This document shows, one piece after another, positions 39,132 through 49,889 of a DNA stretch of 64,000 nt (the first letter of the stretch is position 1; every line of letters starts with the position of its first letter). Under the pieces are notes generated by a model, which made no database searches, was not told the DNA's origin, and worked only from the letters and a program-made list of their open reading frames with translations. Source of the DNA: Paraburkholderia ginsengiterrae (GTDB lineage Bacteria; Pseudomonadota; Gammaproteobacteria; Burkholderiales; Burkholderiaceae); NCBI RefSeq assembly GCF_001645125.1, contig NZ_LXKA01000154.1, positions 62,001 through 126,000 on the forward strand. The letters are read 5' to 3'. Made by a program: the position numbers and the translations under genes.

Positions 39132-39145
39132 TGGCGGAGAGAGGG
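39132..39145. repeat. att direct repeat, right end (inside tRNA-Ser)
   Basis: TGGCGGAGAGAGGG, identical to 24833-24846. The tRNA is intact, so insertion kept it functional. Confidence 0.85.
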
Positions 39146-39222
39146 GGATTCGAACCCCCGATAGGCTATTAACCTATACACGCTTTCCAGGCGTGCGACT
39201 TAAACCGCTCATCCATCTCTCC
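39132..39222 (-). tRNA. tRNA-Ser(GGA)
   Basis: Read on the minus strand the gene begins GGAGAGATGGATGAG, has a long variable arm, and ends TCTCTCCGCCA with CCA encoded. The anticodon loop contains CTGGAAA, so the anticodon is GGA (reads UCC/UCU). The acceptor stem pairs GGAGAGA with TCTCTCC. The 3' end is the insertion site of the island. Confidence 0.95.
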
Positions 39223-39281
39223 GGCGGGAGTCGAATTATAGCAAACTTCGGGCCTTGCGCCACACCTTCGCGCAAACGCAC

Positions 39282-41300
39282 CTACGGATGCCGGATGTAG
39301 TCCACCAACGCCCTCGTATAAGCATCCGGTTTCCGGTCGATCAGACTCACGCCGATCGCCACCAGAAACCCCGCCGGCACGCCAAAAACGCCTGAACTGA
39401 TCGGCTCGATGCCGAACCATCGCGCGCCCGCGAAGCCCGTCATCTGCGTGAAGAAGGGATACGTCGAGACGATGTAGTAGATGCACACCACCAGCCCCGC
39501 CACCATGCCCGCCACCGCCCCGAGCCGCGTGGTGCGTTTCCAGAACACGCCAAGCACCAGCACCGGAAACAGACTCGACGCCGCCAGAGAAAACGCCGCG
39601 CCCACCAGAAACAGAATATTCCCCGTATTCAACGATGCCACATACGACGCAAACAGCGCCACCCCCAGCAGCAGAATCTTCGAGATCGTCACACGCCGCT
39701 GGCTCGATGCATTGGGATCGACCATGTGGTAGTACACATCGTGCGACAAGGCGTTGGCAATCGTGAGCAGCAAGCCGTCCGCCGTCGAGAGCGCCGCGGC
39801 CAGCGCCCCTGCCGCAATCAATCCCGACATCACATACGGCAGCCCCGCGATCTCAGGCGCGGCCAGCACGACCATATCCGGCTGCATCTGAATCTCGCTC
39901 CAGCGCACAATGCCGTCGCCATTCGTATCGGCGAGACTGATCAGGCTCGGCTCCACCCTGCGCCATTGCGTGAGCCACTGCGGCAAATCCGCAAATGGAT
40001 GGCCGACCAGGTTGGTCAGGATGTCGTACTTGATCAACACCGCCAGCACCGGCACCGTCAGATAGAACAGCGCGACAAAAAACAGCGTCCAGCCGACGGA
40101 GCGCCGCGCCGAGGCCACCGAAGTCGTCGTGTTATAGCGCGTCAGAATATGCGGCAGGCTCGCGGTGCCGAGCGACAGACACAGCAACAGCGAAAGAAAA
40201 TTGCGCTCATGAGTGCGCCGGTCTTCATCGGCCACGGCGGGGAACGGCTCGTGCATCGGCACCGGCGCGGCGGCGCGCATCAACATTTCGTCGCGACGCT
40301 GGCTCCAGACGATCTGCGCCGCGGCGGCGTCGCGTGGAAACTGTTCGAGCGCCTTCTCGCGCTCCTTGATCTCGCGCAGCGGGCCGTTATGGCGGCGCAG
40401 GTCGGCGACCTCCTGCGTCAGCCGCTGCTTCTCGTCGACGAACGATTGCGGCAGCGTGTCGAGCCGCGTCTGCATCAGCGCGGCACGGCGCCGGTAATCG
40501 TCGCGCACGGTCTGCTCCAGCGGCGCGTCGCGCACCTGGTTCTCGAGACCCTCGACACGCTCCATCAGGCGGCCGTAGTTGAATTGCGGAACCCAGCCGA
40601 GGCCGTCCTTATGCGCGATCATCGCGACGGGAATCAGAATCGCCGCGATCAGGATGATGTATTGCGCGACCTGCGTCCACGTCACGGCGCGCATCCCGCC
40701 GAGAAACGAACACACCAGAATGCCCGCGAGTCCGCAGAAAATGCCAATGGCGAAATCCACACCGATAAAGCGCGTGGCAATCAGGCCGACACCCTGGATC
40801 TGCGCCACCAGATACACGAACGAACACAGGATCGCCGCCAACGCCGCAAGGCCGCGCACCGCGTTGCTCGAAAAACGCGTGCCGAGAAAATCGGGAATCG
40901 TGTAGCGCGCGAGCTTGCGCACATAGGGCGCCAGCAGGAACGCGACGAGACAATAGCCGCCGGTCCAGCCCATCAGATAAGCGAGTCCGTCGTATCCGGT
41001 CGTATAGATCGACCCGGCGAGACCGATGAACGATGCCGCCGACAACCAGTCGGCGGCCGTCGCCATGCCGTTGAAGGCGGACGGCACGCGCCGCCCCGCC
41101 ACGTAGTATTCGACGAGATCGGAGGTGCGCGACAGCACGCCGATCACCGCATACACCGCGATCGGCACGAACAGGAACACGTAGCCGATCCACACGCCGG
41201 GACCGGTGGTGCGCTCGATGCGCCACATCACGTAAACGAACAACAGGAAACCGAGCGTATAGAGGGCGTAGGAGCGGATCAGCCGGTTCGTCAGCTTCAT
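39282..41300 (-). CDS. Sodium:solute symporter (ActP/VC_2705-type)
   Basis: A 672-aa polytopic protein with about 13 hydrophobic segments and SSS-family motifs (GRRVPSAFNGMATAADWLSAASFIGLAGSIY, GGMRAVTWTQVAQYIILI, LSTADGLLLTIANALSHDVYY). It probably imports acetate or another short organic acid with Na+. Unusual for the family are a charged hydrophilic insert (about 245-355) and an EF-hand-like loop DTNGDGIVRWSE around residue 455. Starts at ATG 41300; overlapping upstream frame ignored. It follows the DUF4212 gene by 4 bp and is near acs, which would activate imported acetate. Confidence 0.9.
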   Translation of the reverse strand: MKLTNRLIRSYALYTLGFLLFVYVMWRIERTTGPGVWIGYVFLFVPIAVYAVIGVLSRTSDLVEYYVAGRRVPSAFNGMATAADWLSAASFIGLAGSIYTTGYDGLAYLMGWTGGYCLVAFLLAPYVRKLARYTIPDFLGTRFSSNAVRGLAALAAILCSFVYLVAQIQGVGLIATRFIGVDFAIGIFCGLAGILVCSFLGGMRAVTWTQVAQYIILIAAILIPVAMIAHKDGLGWVPQFNYGRLMERVEGLENQVRDAPLEQTVRDDYRRRAALMQTRLDTLPQSFVDEKQRLTQEVADLRRHNGPLREIKEREKALEQFPRDAAAAQIVWSQRRDEMLMRAAAPVPMHEPFPAVADEDRRTHERNFLSLLLCLSLGTASLPHILTRYNTTTSVASARRSVGWTLFFVALFYLTVPVLAVLIKYDILTNLVGHPFADLPQWLTQWRRVEPSLISLADTNGDGIVRWSEIQMQPDMVVLAAPEIAGLPYVMSGLIAAGALAAALSTADGLLLTIANALSHDVYYHMVDPNASSQRRVTISKILLLGVALFASYVASLNTGNILFLVGAAFSLAASSLFPVLVLGVFWKRTTRLGAVAGMVAGLVVCIYYIVSTYPFFTQMTGFAGARWFGIEPISSGVFGVPAGFLVAIGVSLIDRKPDAYTRALVDYIRHP

Positions 41301-41304
41301 CGGC

Positions 41305-41697
41305 TCAGTTTCCGCGCGCGGCGGCGACGCCGGTATCGGTGTCGATGCCGGTGCCGGCACCAGCAAGCGCGTCCGCATCGAAGGCGCGTTGCAGCCGGCG
41401 GTCGGCGCGCTGCATCAGCACGATATACACGACGATGAGCGCCACGTAGATCAGAATCGCGCCCTGTGCGCCGAAGTAAAACGGCAGCCTGAAGCCACCG
41501 ATGCGCACTTGCGCGAGAGCCGGCGCCATCAGCGGCAAAACGAACGAGACGATGAAGCCCACCGCCATCAACGCGGCAATCAGCTTGAGGTTGAAGCGCC
41601 AGTACTTCTGATGCGCGCGCGCCATCGCTGCCGAGACCGCGGGCGGTTCGGGCGCGGGATTGAGCGTAGCGTGGGAGGTGTGGTGCGGCGCGGCCAT
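41305..41697 (-). CDS. DUF4212 small membrane subunit of the symporter
   Basis: A 130-aa protein. It has two membrane segments (LIAALMAVGFIVSFVLPLMAPAL and IYVALIVVYIVLMQRADRRL) around a FYFGAQGAILIY motif, the DUF4212 pattern. Such proteins are always coded just upstream of a sodium:solute symporter and are thought to be its partner. ATG 41697 is chosen because the preceding reading frame has no protein-like sequence. It is separated from acs by a hairpin (41794-41821). Confidence 0.9.
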   Translation of the reverse strand: MAAPHHTSHATLNPAPEPPAVSAAMARAHQKYWRFNLKLIAALMAVGFIVSFVLPLMAPALAQVRIGGFRLPFYFGAQGAILIYVALIVVYIVLMQRADRRLQRAFDADALAGAGTGIDTDTGVAAARGN

Positions 41698-41793
41698 GCG
41701 CCTATGTATCAAAAAGCCACCGGGCAGGCAATCGGGATTGTCCGCGCGGTGGCTTCTGCAGGGTGACTTCAGTGGCCAATCTCTACAGCAGGA

Positions 41794-41821
41794 CAAGGGC
41801 GCATCGGTCGACGCGCCCTTG
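41794..41821. terminator. Hairpin between acs and the symporter genes
   Basis: CAAGGGCGC (41794-41802) pairs perfectly with GCGCCCTTG (41813-41821), with a ten-base loop. No T-run follows, so it may be a processing or weak termination site downstream of acs. Confidence 0.45.
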
Positions 41822-41846
41822 CAGCTAGCCGAGGCTCAAGGCAACC

Positions 41847-43829
<1,983 letters not shown>

Positions 43830-44486
43830 CGACAACCCCTTGGTGAAGATGAAACGTAAAACCTGTGCCGGCGCACCGTGGCGCGCCTTGTCTTGTTGAC
43901 GCCGCAACGAGCGGCGTGCTGTCTCCAACCCTCGCGCCCCGATCATTGATCGTTGCGCCGCGGCCCGCGCGCCTGCACCGTTCGTTCATGTGGCACTGCA
44001 CCATGAACGGGTGCGAGGCGGCATTCCGCTCTCAAGCTCAAACATAAGCGCTGCAACTTACCGGCCACTTACGCGCGCGGCCTTCTCCGCAGCTTCTCTT
44101 AACATGCTAACTGAACTAGCCGTCTGGATTCCAGTTTGAAGCGTGTCTTACGGCTGCTCATCACTTCAAAGAGCGTCCGACCGGTCGGGCACTCACCTCG
44201 ATCGCGCTCGTCCGCATGGTCACGGGCACCGGCCTCGCGAGCCCGAAGCTCAGGCGGATCCGGCCGATGGCGCCGTCAGCCTGCCCTCCGCAACGCAGCA
44301 AATTTAGCCGACGCTGTACAATAACGCGCCCGCCGCGAACTTTTCCGGTCTCCGCGGGCGCGTGTACCGCGCCGTCCGCGCCCGGATAGCGTGCCTGATC
44401 CCTGAGCGTATCGAGCATGCAATCCGCGCACCCGGCCGCGCGTTTAGTCCGTGTCCCGTCACCTGCGTTTCATCTGACTCTTGCCT
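43830..44486. other. 657-bp intergenic region between divergent genes
   Basis: No convincing gene. A TACAAT -10-like hexamer at 44317-44322 reads towards the UPF0114 gene. The acs promoter must also lie here. Confidence 0.5.
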
Positions 44487-45098
44487 ATGTCCGCTTCGCG
44501 ACTCGACTCCGCTCCTCAGCGCCGCCCCATGCGCCCGCTGCCGGTCATCATCTTCATGAGCCGCTGGCTGCAGGTGCCGCTCTATCTGGGCCTGATCGTG
44601 GCCCAGGCCGTCTACGTCGTTCTGTTCCTCAAGGAAGTCTGGCATCTCGTCACAGCGTCCATGACGCTCGACGAAACCAACATCATGCTGGTCGTGCTCG
44701 GCCTGATCGACGTGGTCATGATCTCGAACCTGCTGATCATGGTGATCATCGGCGGGTATGAAACGTTTGTTTCGCGCCTTGGCGTTGAGGGTCATCCGGA
44801 CGAACCGGAGTGGCTCGATCACGTGAACGCCGGCGTGCTGAAGGTCAAGCTGTCCATGGCGCTGATCAGCATTTCGTCGATCCACCTGCTGAAGACCTTC
44901 ATCAGCCCCGAACAGAATTCGACGCATACGATCATGTGGCAGGTCATCATCCACGTCGCCTTCCTCGTGTCGGCGCTCGTGATGGCAGCAGTCGACCGCC
45001 TGACCACGCATACGCATCCCAAGCATTTCGAAGAACCCACCGTGCTGCACGCGGTGGGTTCCGCAAAAGGTTCCATTCCCCTGAAGGCGCACGACTGA
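44487..45098 (+). CDS. UPF0114/YqhA-family membrane protein
   Basis: A 203-aa protein from ATG 44487; ATG 44529 is a possible later start. It has several membrane segments (VPLYLGLIVAQAVYVVLFLKEVW, NIMLVVLGLIDVVMISNLLIMVIIGGYETFVS, IIHVAFLVSALVMAAVDRL) and the SMALISISSIHLLKTFI block of the family (TIGR00645). Function unknown. It is 54 bp upstream of fumarase on the same strand and likely shares a transcript. Confidence 0.9.
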   Translation: MSASRLDSAPQRRPMRPLPVIIFMSRWLQVPLYLGLIVAQAVYVVLFLKEVWHLVTASMTLDETNIMLVVLGLIDVVMISNLLIMVIIGGYETFVSRLGVEGHPDEPEWLDHVNAGVLKVKLSMALISISSIHLLKTFISPEQNSTHTIMWQVIIHVAFLVSALVMAAVDRLTTHTHPKHFEEPTVLHAVGSAKGSIPLKAHD

Positions 45099-45152
45099 CC
45101 GCACTGCCCTGCGTGTCCGACAACAAGCGCCACCGTCCCCACTGAGCTAGCC

Positions 45153-46676
45153 ATGACCGTCATCAAACAGGAAGATCTGATTCAGAGCATTGCTGATTCG
45201 CTTCAGTACATCAGCTATTACCATCCGCTCGACTACATCCAGGCCTTGGGCCGCGCTTACGAGCTCGAAGAGAGCCCGGCGGCGAAAGATGCCATCGCGC
45301 AGATTCTCACCAACAGCCGCATGTGCGCCGAAGGCAAGCGCCCGATCTGCCAGGACACCGGCATCGTCACGGTGTTCGTGAAGGTCGGCATGGACGTGCG
45401 TTGGGATGGCGCGACCATGGGCGTCACGGACATGATCAACGAAGGCGTGCGTCGCGGTTATCTGAACCCGGACAACGTGCTGCGCGCGTCGATCGTGAGC
45501 CCGCCGGAAGGTGGCCGCAAGAACACCAAGGACAACACGCCGGCCGTGATCCACTACGAGATCGTGCCGGGCAATACGGTCGACGTGCAGGTGGCGGCCA
45601 AGGGCGGCGGCTCGGAAAACAAGTCGAAGTTCGCGATGCTGAATCCGTCGGATTCGATCGTCGACTGGATCCTGAAGACCGTGCCGACCATGGGCGCGGG
45701 CTGGTGCCCGCCGGGCATGCTCGGCATCGGCATCGGCGGCACGGCTGAAAAAGCGATGGTCATGGCGAAGGAATCGCTCATGGACCCGATCGACATTCAG
45801 GACGTGATCGCACGCGGCCCGAAGGACTGGATCGAAGAATTGCGCGTCGAACTGCATGAGAAGGTCAACGCGCTCGGCATCGGCGCGCAAGGTCTCGGCG
45901 GCCTCGCCACCGTGCTCGACGTGAAGATCATGGCCGCGCCCACTCACGCCGCGAGCAAGCCGATCGCGATCATCCCGAACTGCGCCGCCACGCGCCACGC
46001 GCACTTCACGCTGGACGGCTCGGGCGTCGCCAAGCTCGAAGCGCCGTCGCTCGACGCATGGCCGAAGGTGCAGTGGGAGCCGGACACCGAGAAGAGCCAG
46101 CGCGTCGATCTGAACACGCTCACGCCGGAACAAGTCGCCTCGTGGACGCCGGGCCAGACGCTGCTGCTGTCGGGCAAGATGCTCACGGGCCGGGACGCCG
46201 CGCACAAGCGCATCGCCGACATGCTGGCAAAGGGCGAAAAGCTGCCGGTCGACTTCACGAACCGCGTAATCTACTATGTCGGCCCGGTCGATCCGGTGCG
46301 CGACGAAGCCGTCGGCCCCGCCGGCCCCACCACCGCCACGCGCATGGACAAATTCACCGAGACGATGCTGGCGCAAACCGGCCTCATCTCCATGATCGGC
46401 AAGGCCGAGCGCGGCCCGGTCGCGATCGAGGCGATCAAGAAGCACAAGGCCGCTTACCTGATGGCCGTGGGCGGCGCGGCGTACCTGGTGTCGAAGGCGA
46501 TTCGCAGCGCCAAGGTGCTGGCGTTCGAAGACCTCGGCATGGAAGCGATCTACGAATTCGACGTGCAGGACATGCCGGTGACGGTGGCCGTCGATTCGAA
46601 CGGTACGTCGGTCCACCAGACCGGACCGAAGGAATGGCAAGCCAAGATCGGCAAGATTCCGGTCGCGACGGCCTGA
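45153..46676 (+). CDS. fumA: Class I fumarate hydratase (4Fe-4S)
   Basis: A 507-aa protein with the class I fumarase layout. The Cys motif CQDTGIVTVF, the GAGWCPPGMLGIGIGG segment and the C-terminal domain (DPIDIQDVIARGPKDW; VDSNGTSVHQTGPKEW) match. Cysteines at the three positions coordinate a labile Fe-S cluster. It hydrates fumarate to malate in the TCA cycle. A strong terminator follows at 46708. Confidence 0.95.
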   Translation: MTVIKQEDLIQSIADSLQYISYYHPLDYIQALGRAYELEESPAAKDAIAQILTNSRMCAEGKRPICQDTGIVTVFVKVGMDVRWDGATMGVTDMINEGVRRGYLNPDNVLRASIVSPPEGGRKNTKDNTPAVIHYEIVPGNTVDVQVAAKGGGSENKSKFAMLNPSDSIVDWILKTVPTMGAGWCPPGMLGIGIGGTAEKAMVMAKESLMDPIDIQDVIARGPKDWIEELRVELHEKVNALGIGAQGLGGLATVLDVKIMAAPTHAASKPIAIIPNCAATRHAHFTLDGSGVAKLEAPSLDAWPKVQWEPDTEKSQRVDLNTLTPEQVASWTPGQTLLLSGKMLTGRDAAHKRIADMLAKGEKLPVDFTNRVIYYVGPVDPVRDEAVGPAGPTTATRMDKFTETMLAQTGLISMIGKAERGPVAIEAIKKHKAAYLMAVGGAAYLVSKAIRSAKVLAFEDLGMEAIYEFDVQDMPVTVAVDSNGTSVHQTGPKEWQAKIGKIPVATA

Positions 46677-46707
46677 TGCGCCGCTAACGCCTGTCACGTG
46701 TCTCAGG

Positions 46708-46737
46708 AAGCCGGGGCTGCGGTCCCGGCTTTTTTTA
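46708..46737 (+). terminator. Rho-independent terminator after fumarase
   Basis: AAGCCGGG (46708-46715) pairs with CCCGGCTT (46724-46731), followed by a T run. Confidence 0.9.
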
Positions 46738-46765
46738 TTGCCGCGCGCGGCGCGAGACGGGCGAC

Positions 46766-46827
46766 CTGACCTGATGCAGAAAACAACGTCAAAAGTTGCT
46801 TCTGTTTTCTTGGCTTTTTCAGGTCAG
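46766..46827. repeat. 62-bp interrupted inverted repeat upstream of bfr
   Basis: CTGACCTGA (46766-46774) is mirrored by TCAGGTCAG (46819-46827), and an inner AGAAAACA by TGTTTTCT. The structure is symmetric but interrupted. It lies 46 bp before the bfr start at 46873 and may be an operator or hairpin controlling it. Confidence 0.6.
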
Positions 46828-46872
46828 GCGTTTATTGTTGTTGGAAATTCAAAGTCCCTATAAGGAAATATC

Positions 46873-47352
46873 ATGCAAGGCGACAAGAAGGTTATCGAGT
46901 ATCTGAACTCGCAATTGAAGAACGAGCTGACTGCCATCAACCAGTACTTCCTGCACGCGCGGATGTATAAGCACTGGGGCCTCGAGAAACTCGGCAAGCA
47001 TGAATATGACGAATCGATCGGCGAAATGAAGCACGCCGACTGGCTTATCGAACGCATTTTCATGCTCGACGGCCTGCCCAATCTGCAAGACCTGCACAAG
47101 CTGCTGATCGGCGAGGAAACCAAAGAGATCCTCGAATGCGACCTGAAGCTCGAACAGATTTCGCAGAGCACCTGTAAAGAAGCCATCGTGTATTGCGAGT
47201 CGGTTCGCGATTTCATCTCGCGTGAGATCTTCGTGAAGATTCTCGACGACACGGAAGAACACATCGACTGGCTCGAAACCCAGCTCGACCTGATCGACAA
47301 GGTCGGCATCCAGAACTACCAGCAATCCGCCATGGGCTCGGTCGAGTCCTGA
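46873..47352 (+). CDS. bfr: Bacterioferritin
   Basis: A 159-aa four-helix protein; heme-binding Met52 and ferroxidase residues E18, E51, H54, E94 and H130 are all present by direct count against E. coli Bfr. Position 127, Glu in E. coli, is Thr here (DDTEEH), with Glu at 128 and 129. It stores iron as a mineral in 24-mers. AAGGAAA precedes the ATG. The inverted repeat upstream may regulate it. Its partner ferredoxin (bfd) is 1.3 kb downstream. Confidence 0.93.
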   Translation: MQGDKKVIEYLNSQLKNELTAINQYFLHARMYKHWGLEKLGKHEYDESIGEMKHADWLIERIFMLDGLPNLQDLHKLLIGEETKEILECDLKLEQISQSTCKEAIVYCESVRDFISREIFVKILDDTEEHIDWLETQLDLIDKVGIQNYQQSAMGSVES

Positions 47353-47485
47353 TCGAACCGCGCCACGCCCGCCCGCACCCGCTCATGGACCTGGCATTTT
47401 GCGATGGCCCATGCCGCGCGGGCGATATACTTGCGCACTTCCCGAGTTTTCCTTGACCGCCGTGCCACGCGCGTCCATCTCGCCT

Positions 47486-48382
47486 ATGCCCGCAGAATCG
47501 CCGTCTACCAACGCACGCATCTCGACTGCCGGCGCCGGTTCGCGCGCGCCGGTCGGCATTTTCGATTCGGGGCTGGGCGGCTTGTCGGTGCTGCGGGCGG
47601 TTCGGGCGCAACTGCCTGACGAAACGATCCTGTATGCCGCCGACTCGCTCTACGCCCCTTACGGCGAGCGCGACGACGACTTCATTACCGACCGCACGCT
47701 CGCGATCGGCGAATGGCTGGTCAGGCAGGGCGCGAAGGCGCTGGTCGTGGCCTGCAACACGGCAACCGCCCAGTCGATCGCGCTGGTTCGTGAAAAGCTG
47801 CCCATTCCGCTGGTGGGCGTCGAACCCGGCATCAAACCCGCCGCGCTGCAGTCGAAAACCCGCGTCGCCGGCGTGCTGGCCACTCAGGTGACCCTACGCA
47901 GCGCCCGCTTCCAGGGGCTGCTCGAGCGCTACGCCGCCGATTGCCGCTTTCTCTGCCAGCCGGGCCACGGGCTCGTGCAGGCCGTGGAACGCTGCGACAT
48001 CGGCTCGGCTGAACTCCGCGCGCTGCTGCGCGGCTACCTGCAGCCCATGCTCGACGCCGGCGCCGATACGCTGGTGCTCGGCTGCACGCACTACCCGTTT
48101 CTCGACGCGGCCATCCGCGACATCGTCGGCGACCGGCTGACGCTGATCGACACCAGCGTGGCGATTGCGCGGCAACTGGAACGGGTGCTCGACCAGCATG
48201 GCTTGCGCGCCGCCGCTGATCATGATGACTCCAGCGCCGCCGTTCCGCCCCGCTTTTATTCGACCGGCGACGGCTCGCATCAGCAGCAACTGGCGGCCAC
48301 GCTGCTGCACATCGACGCGACGGTCGAACAGGTGCTGATCCCCTCGCGCCGTACCGCTACGCCGGATTCCCAGGCTGCATAA
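47486..48382 (+). CDS. murI: Glutamate racemase
   Basis: A 298-aa protein: start APVGIFDSGLGGLSVLRA, catalytic Cys90 in VVACNTATAQ, and Cys200 in LVLGCTHYPFL. It supplies D-glutamate for peptidoglycan. ATG 47486 is chosen because the upstream frame is composed of unstructured residues. A 15-residue Ser/Pro-rich leader remains, as in many relatives. It lies between bfr and bfd with no operon link evident. Confidence 0.94.
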   Translation: MPAESPSTNARISTAGAGSRAPVGIFDSGLGGLSVLRAVRAQLPDETILYAADSLYAPYGERDDDFITDRTLAIGEWLVRQGAKALVVACNTATAQSIALVREKLPIPLVGVEPGIKPAALQSKTRVAGVLATQVTLRSARFQGLLERYAADCRFLCQPGHGLVQAVERCDIGSAELRALLRGYLQPMLDAGADTLVLGCTHYPFLDAAIRDIVGDRLTLIDTSVAIARQLERVLDQHGLRAAADHDDSSAAVPPRFYSTGDGSHQQQLAATLLHIDATVEQVLIPSRRTATPDSQAA

Positions 48383-48583
48383 CTTCTCGCGCGGAATTTC
48401 CCCCGCATAACGCGTCATTGACGCGCCGTTTTTGCCCCGCCACGCATCATTTCGCACAATTTTTAGGCGTTTTCACGTGCCGCGGCCGCTCGCGCCGGAT
48501 GCCGCCCAATCACTGAAACCCTTCTAAGAGTCTGGTTTTGTTACAAAAAATCCCGCAGGACGCTTGCCAAACCGCTCAAACAA

Positions 48584-48602
48584 AATGATAATAATTCGCA
48601 TT
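48584..48602 (+). promoter_or_regulatory. Fur-box-like site upstream of bfd
   Basis: AATGATAATAATTCGCATT resembles the Fur consensus GATAATGATAATCATTATC. It lies 24 bp before the bfd start and fits iron-repressed transcription of bfd and the tonB group. Confidence 0.75.
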
Positions 48603-48625
48603 AACGTTAGCTATCACGCCCTGCC

Positions 48626-48862
48626 ATGATTGTCTGTGTCTGCAAGTCTGTTTCTGACCGAAAGATCCGTGCTTCGATCGCGGAAGGCGTCGACTCGTTC
48701 GACGAGTTGCAGTTCGAGCTCGGTGTCGCGTCCTGCTGCGGCAAGTGCGCAGACACCGTGCGCGACGTCATGATGCAAAGCGGCGTGTGCGCGAGCCGTT
48801 GCGGCTTCGAACATCACCCGCAAGCCGTGCCGCTGACGTTTTACGAACGCAAGGCAGCCTGA
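48626..48862 (+). CDS. bfd: Bacterioferritin-associated ferredoxin
   Basis: A 78-aa protein with the BFD-type [2Fe-2S] cysteines: CVCKSV at the start and SCCGKCAD around residue 37. It reduces the mineral in bacterioferritin so that iron is released when iron is short. A Fur-like box lies upstream. The following genes (small peptide, tonB, exbB, exbD) are on the same strand and may be cotranscribed. Confidence 0.93.
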   Translation: MIVCVCKSVSDRKIRASIAEGVDSFDELQFELGVASCCGKCADTVRDVMMQSGVCASRCGFEHHPQAVPLTFYERKAA

Positions 48863-49011
48863 CACCAGGCTGCAACACGCGGCTCGCGCCGCGCGGGCGC
48901 TCAGCGCCCACTGCCGTTCGCGCTCTTCTCTTCAAGCGCTATCCCACTGCCGTCAGCAAGCCAGTATTCATACCAGCCAGCTAACCCGCTCACCTCTTCA
49001 AGGAGTTCGAG

Positions 49012-49074
49012 ATGGAATTGCTGATTGGTTTCGTGACTACTTTGTTCATATCGCTGCTGATATTCCGAACATGA
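49012..49074 (+). CDS. 20-aa hydrophobic peptide between bfd and tonB
   Basis: Starts with MELLIGFVTTLFIS and ends in a basic residue; almost all residues are hydrophobic, giving one membrane span. AAGGAG lies 7 bases before the ATG, which is a strong ribosome-binding site in an otherwise quiet gap. The stop is 81 bp before tonB. Short membrane peptides are often missed; a regulatory leader or an accessory of the TonB complex are possible, but neither is shown. Confidence 0.5.
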   Translation: MELLIGFVTTLFISLLIFRT

Positions 49075-49155
49075 CAATGTCTTGTCTGACGCGCTGCCTC
49101 GCCAGCGCGCCGCCACGCTAATATGCCGGCTTTGCGTATTGCTTCCACCGGCACC

Positions 49156-49863
49156 ATGCCTGCTTCGTCCGTCCGTCTGAATTCCCGCGCCTTGACCGCA
49201 ACCGCCGTGGTTGCGGCGATTCACGTCGCACTGCTTGCCGTGGTGATGACGCTGCGTCACGAACCGGTGCAGCCCGCACTCGAATCTCACGTGATGACCG
49301 CGCATCTGCTGCCGCCGGCACCGGTTGCCGCGCCCGTCGCGATGCAATCCGTGGCGCCTCCTCCGCCGACGCCAACGCCGCCGGTTCACAGCAAGCCCAA
49401 AGTCCAGCCGAAGCCGGTTCCGACGCCCAAGCCAACGCCGCTGCCGGTGGCCGCCGCGCCGTCGCCGACGCCCGTCGCGGCGCCCGAGCCTGCGCCGGCC
49501 GCGCCCGCGGCACCGGTCGCTCCGGTTGCGCCGCCGGCTCCTGCCGCACCCGCAATCTGCCGTCAGACGATGGAAATCAGCGCGCCGAAGAACGTCTCGC
49601 ACCTCGACTGCAATATCGCCAAACCCGAGTATCCGTCGCTCTCGAAGCGTCGCGGCGAAACCGGCACCGCGTATGTGAAGTTCGTGGTCGGCCTGACCGG
49701 CCAGATCGAAAACATCGAACTGAAGAAGAGCAGCGGCTTCAGCCGCCTCGACGACGCCGCGCTCGCCGCCGTGCGCGCAAGCGCCTGCAAGCCCTATCTC
49801 GAGAACGGCCAGCCGGTTCGGGCCGCTTACACCCAGCCTTACGACTTCAATCTGAACGATTGA
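49156..49863 (+). CDS. tonB: TonB family energy transducer
   Basis: A 235-aa protein from ATG 49156 (ATG 49123 possible). There is one N-terminal membrane segment (AVVAAIHVALLAVVMTL), then a long Pro/Ala-rich periplasmic spacer with PKP/PTP repeats, and a TonB C-terminal domain (NIAKPEYPSLSKRRGETGTAYVKFVV...SGFSRLDDAALAAVRASACKPYLENGQPV). It transfers proton-motive force to outer-membrane receptors for iron and heme. Operon with exbB and exbD. Confidence 0.93.
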   Translation: MPASSVRLNSRALTATAVVAAIHVALLAVVMTLRHEPVQPALESHVMTAHLLPPAPVAAPVAMQSVAPPPPTPTPPVHSKPKVQPKPVPTPKPTPLPVAAAPSPTPVAAPEPAPAAPAAPVAPVAPPAPAAPAICRQTMEISAPKNVSHLDCNIAKPEYPSLSKRRGETGTAYVKFVVGLTGQIENIELKKSSGFSRLDDAALAAVRASACKPYLENGQPVRAAYTQPYDFNLND

Positions 49864-49889
49864 AGCAGATCTCAAAAAGAGGAAACACA

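Larger units (their letters stand above)
24833..39145. mobile_element. tRNA-Ser genomic island, about 14.3 kb (phage-satellite-like)
   Basis: Both ends carry the same 14-bp direct repeat TGGCGGAGAGAGGG, which is the 3' end of tRNA-Ser(GGA). A tyrosine integrase starts 159 bp from the left repeat. Contents are AlpA-like, Arc and other HTH proteins, a tail fibre and many small unknown genes. Codon usage and base composition look less GC-rich than the flanks. No capsid, portal or terminase genes are seen, so it is more like a phage satellite or decayed prophage than a complete phage. Confidence 0.85.

Noticed and set aside
39726-41438. Long plus-strand open frame opposite the symporter gene
   Set aside because: Shadow of the symporter with an Arg/His/Gln-rich product; the opposite strand has clear family motifs.
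45147-46697. Long minus-strand open frame opposite the class I fumarase
   Set aside because: GC-rich shadow; low-complexity Arg/His-rich product, no start signal.
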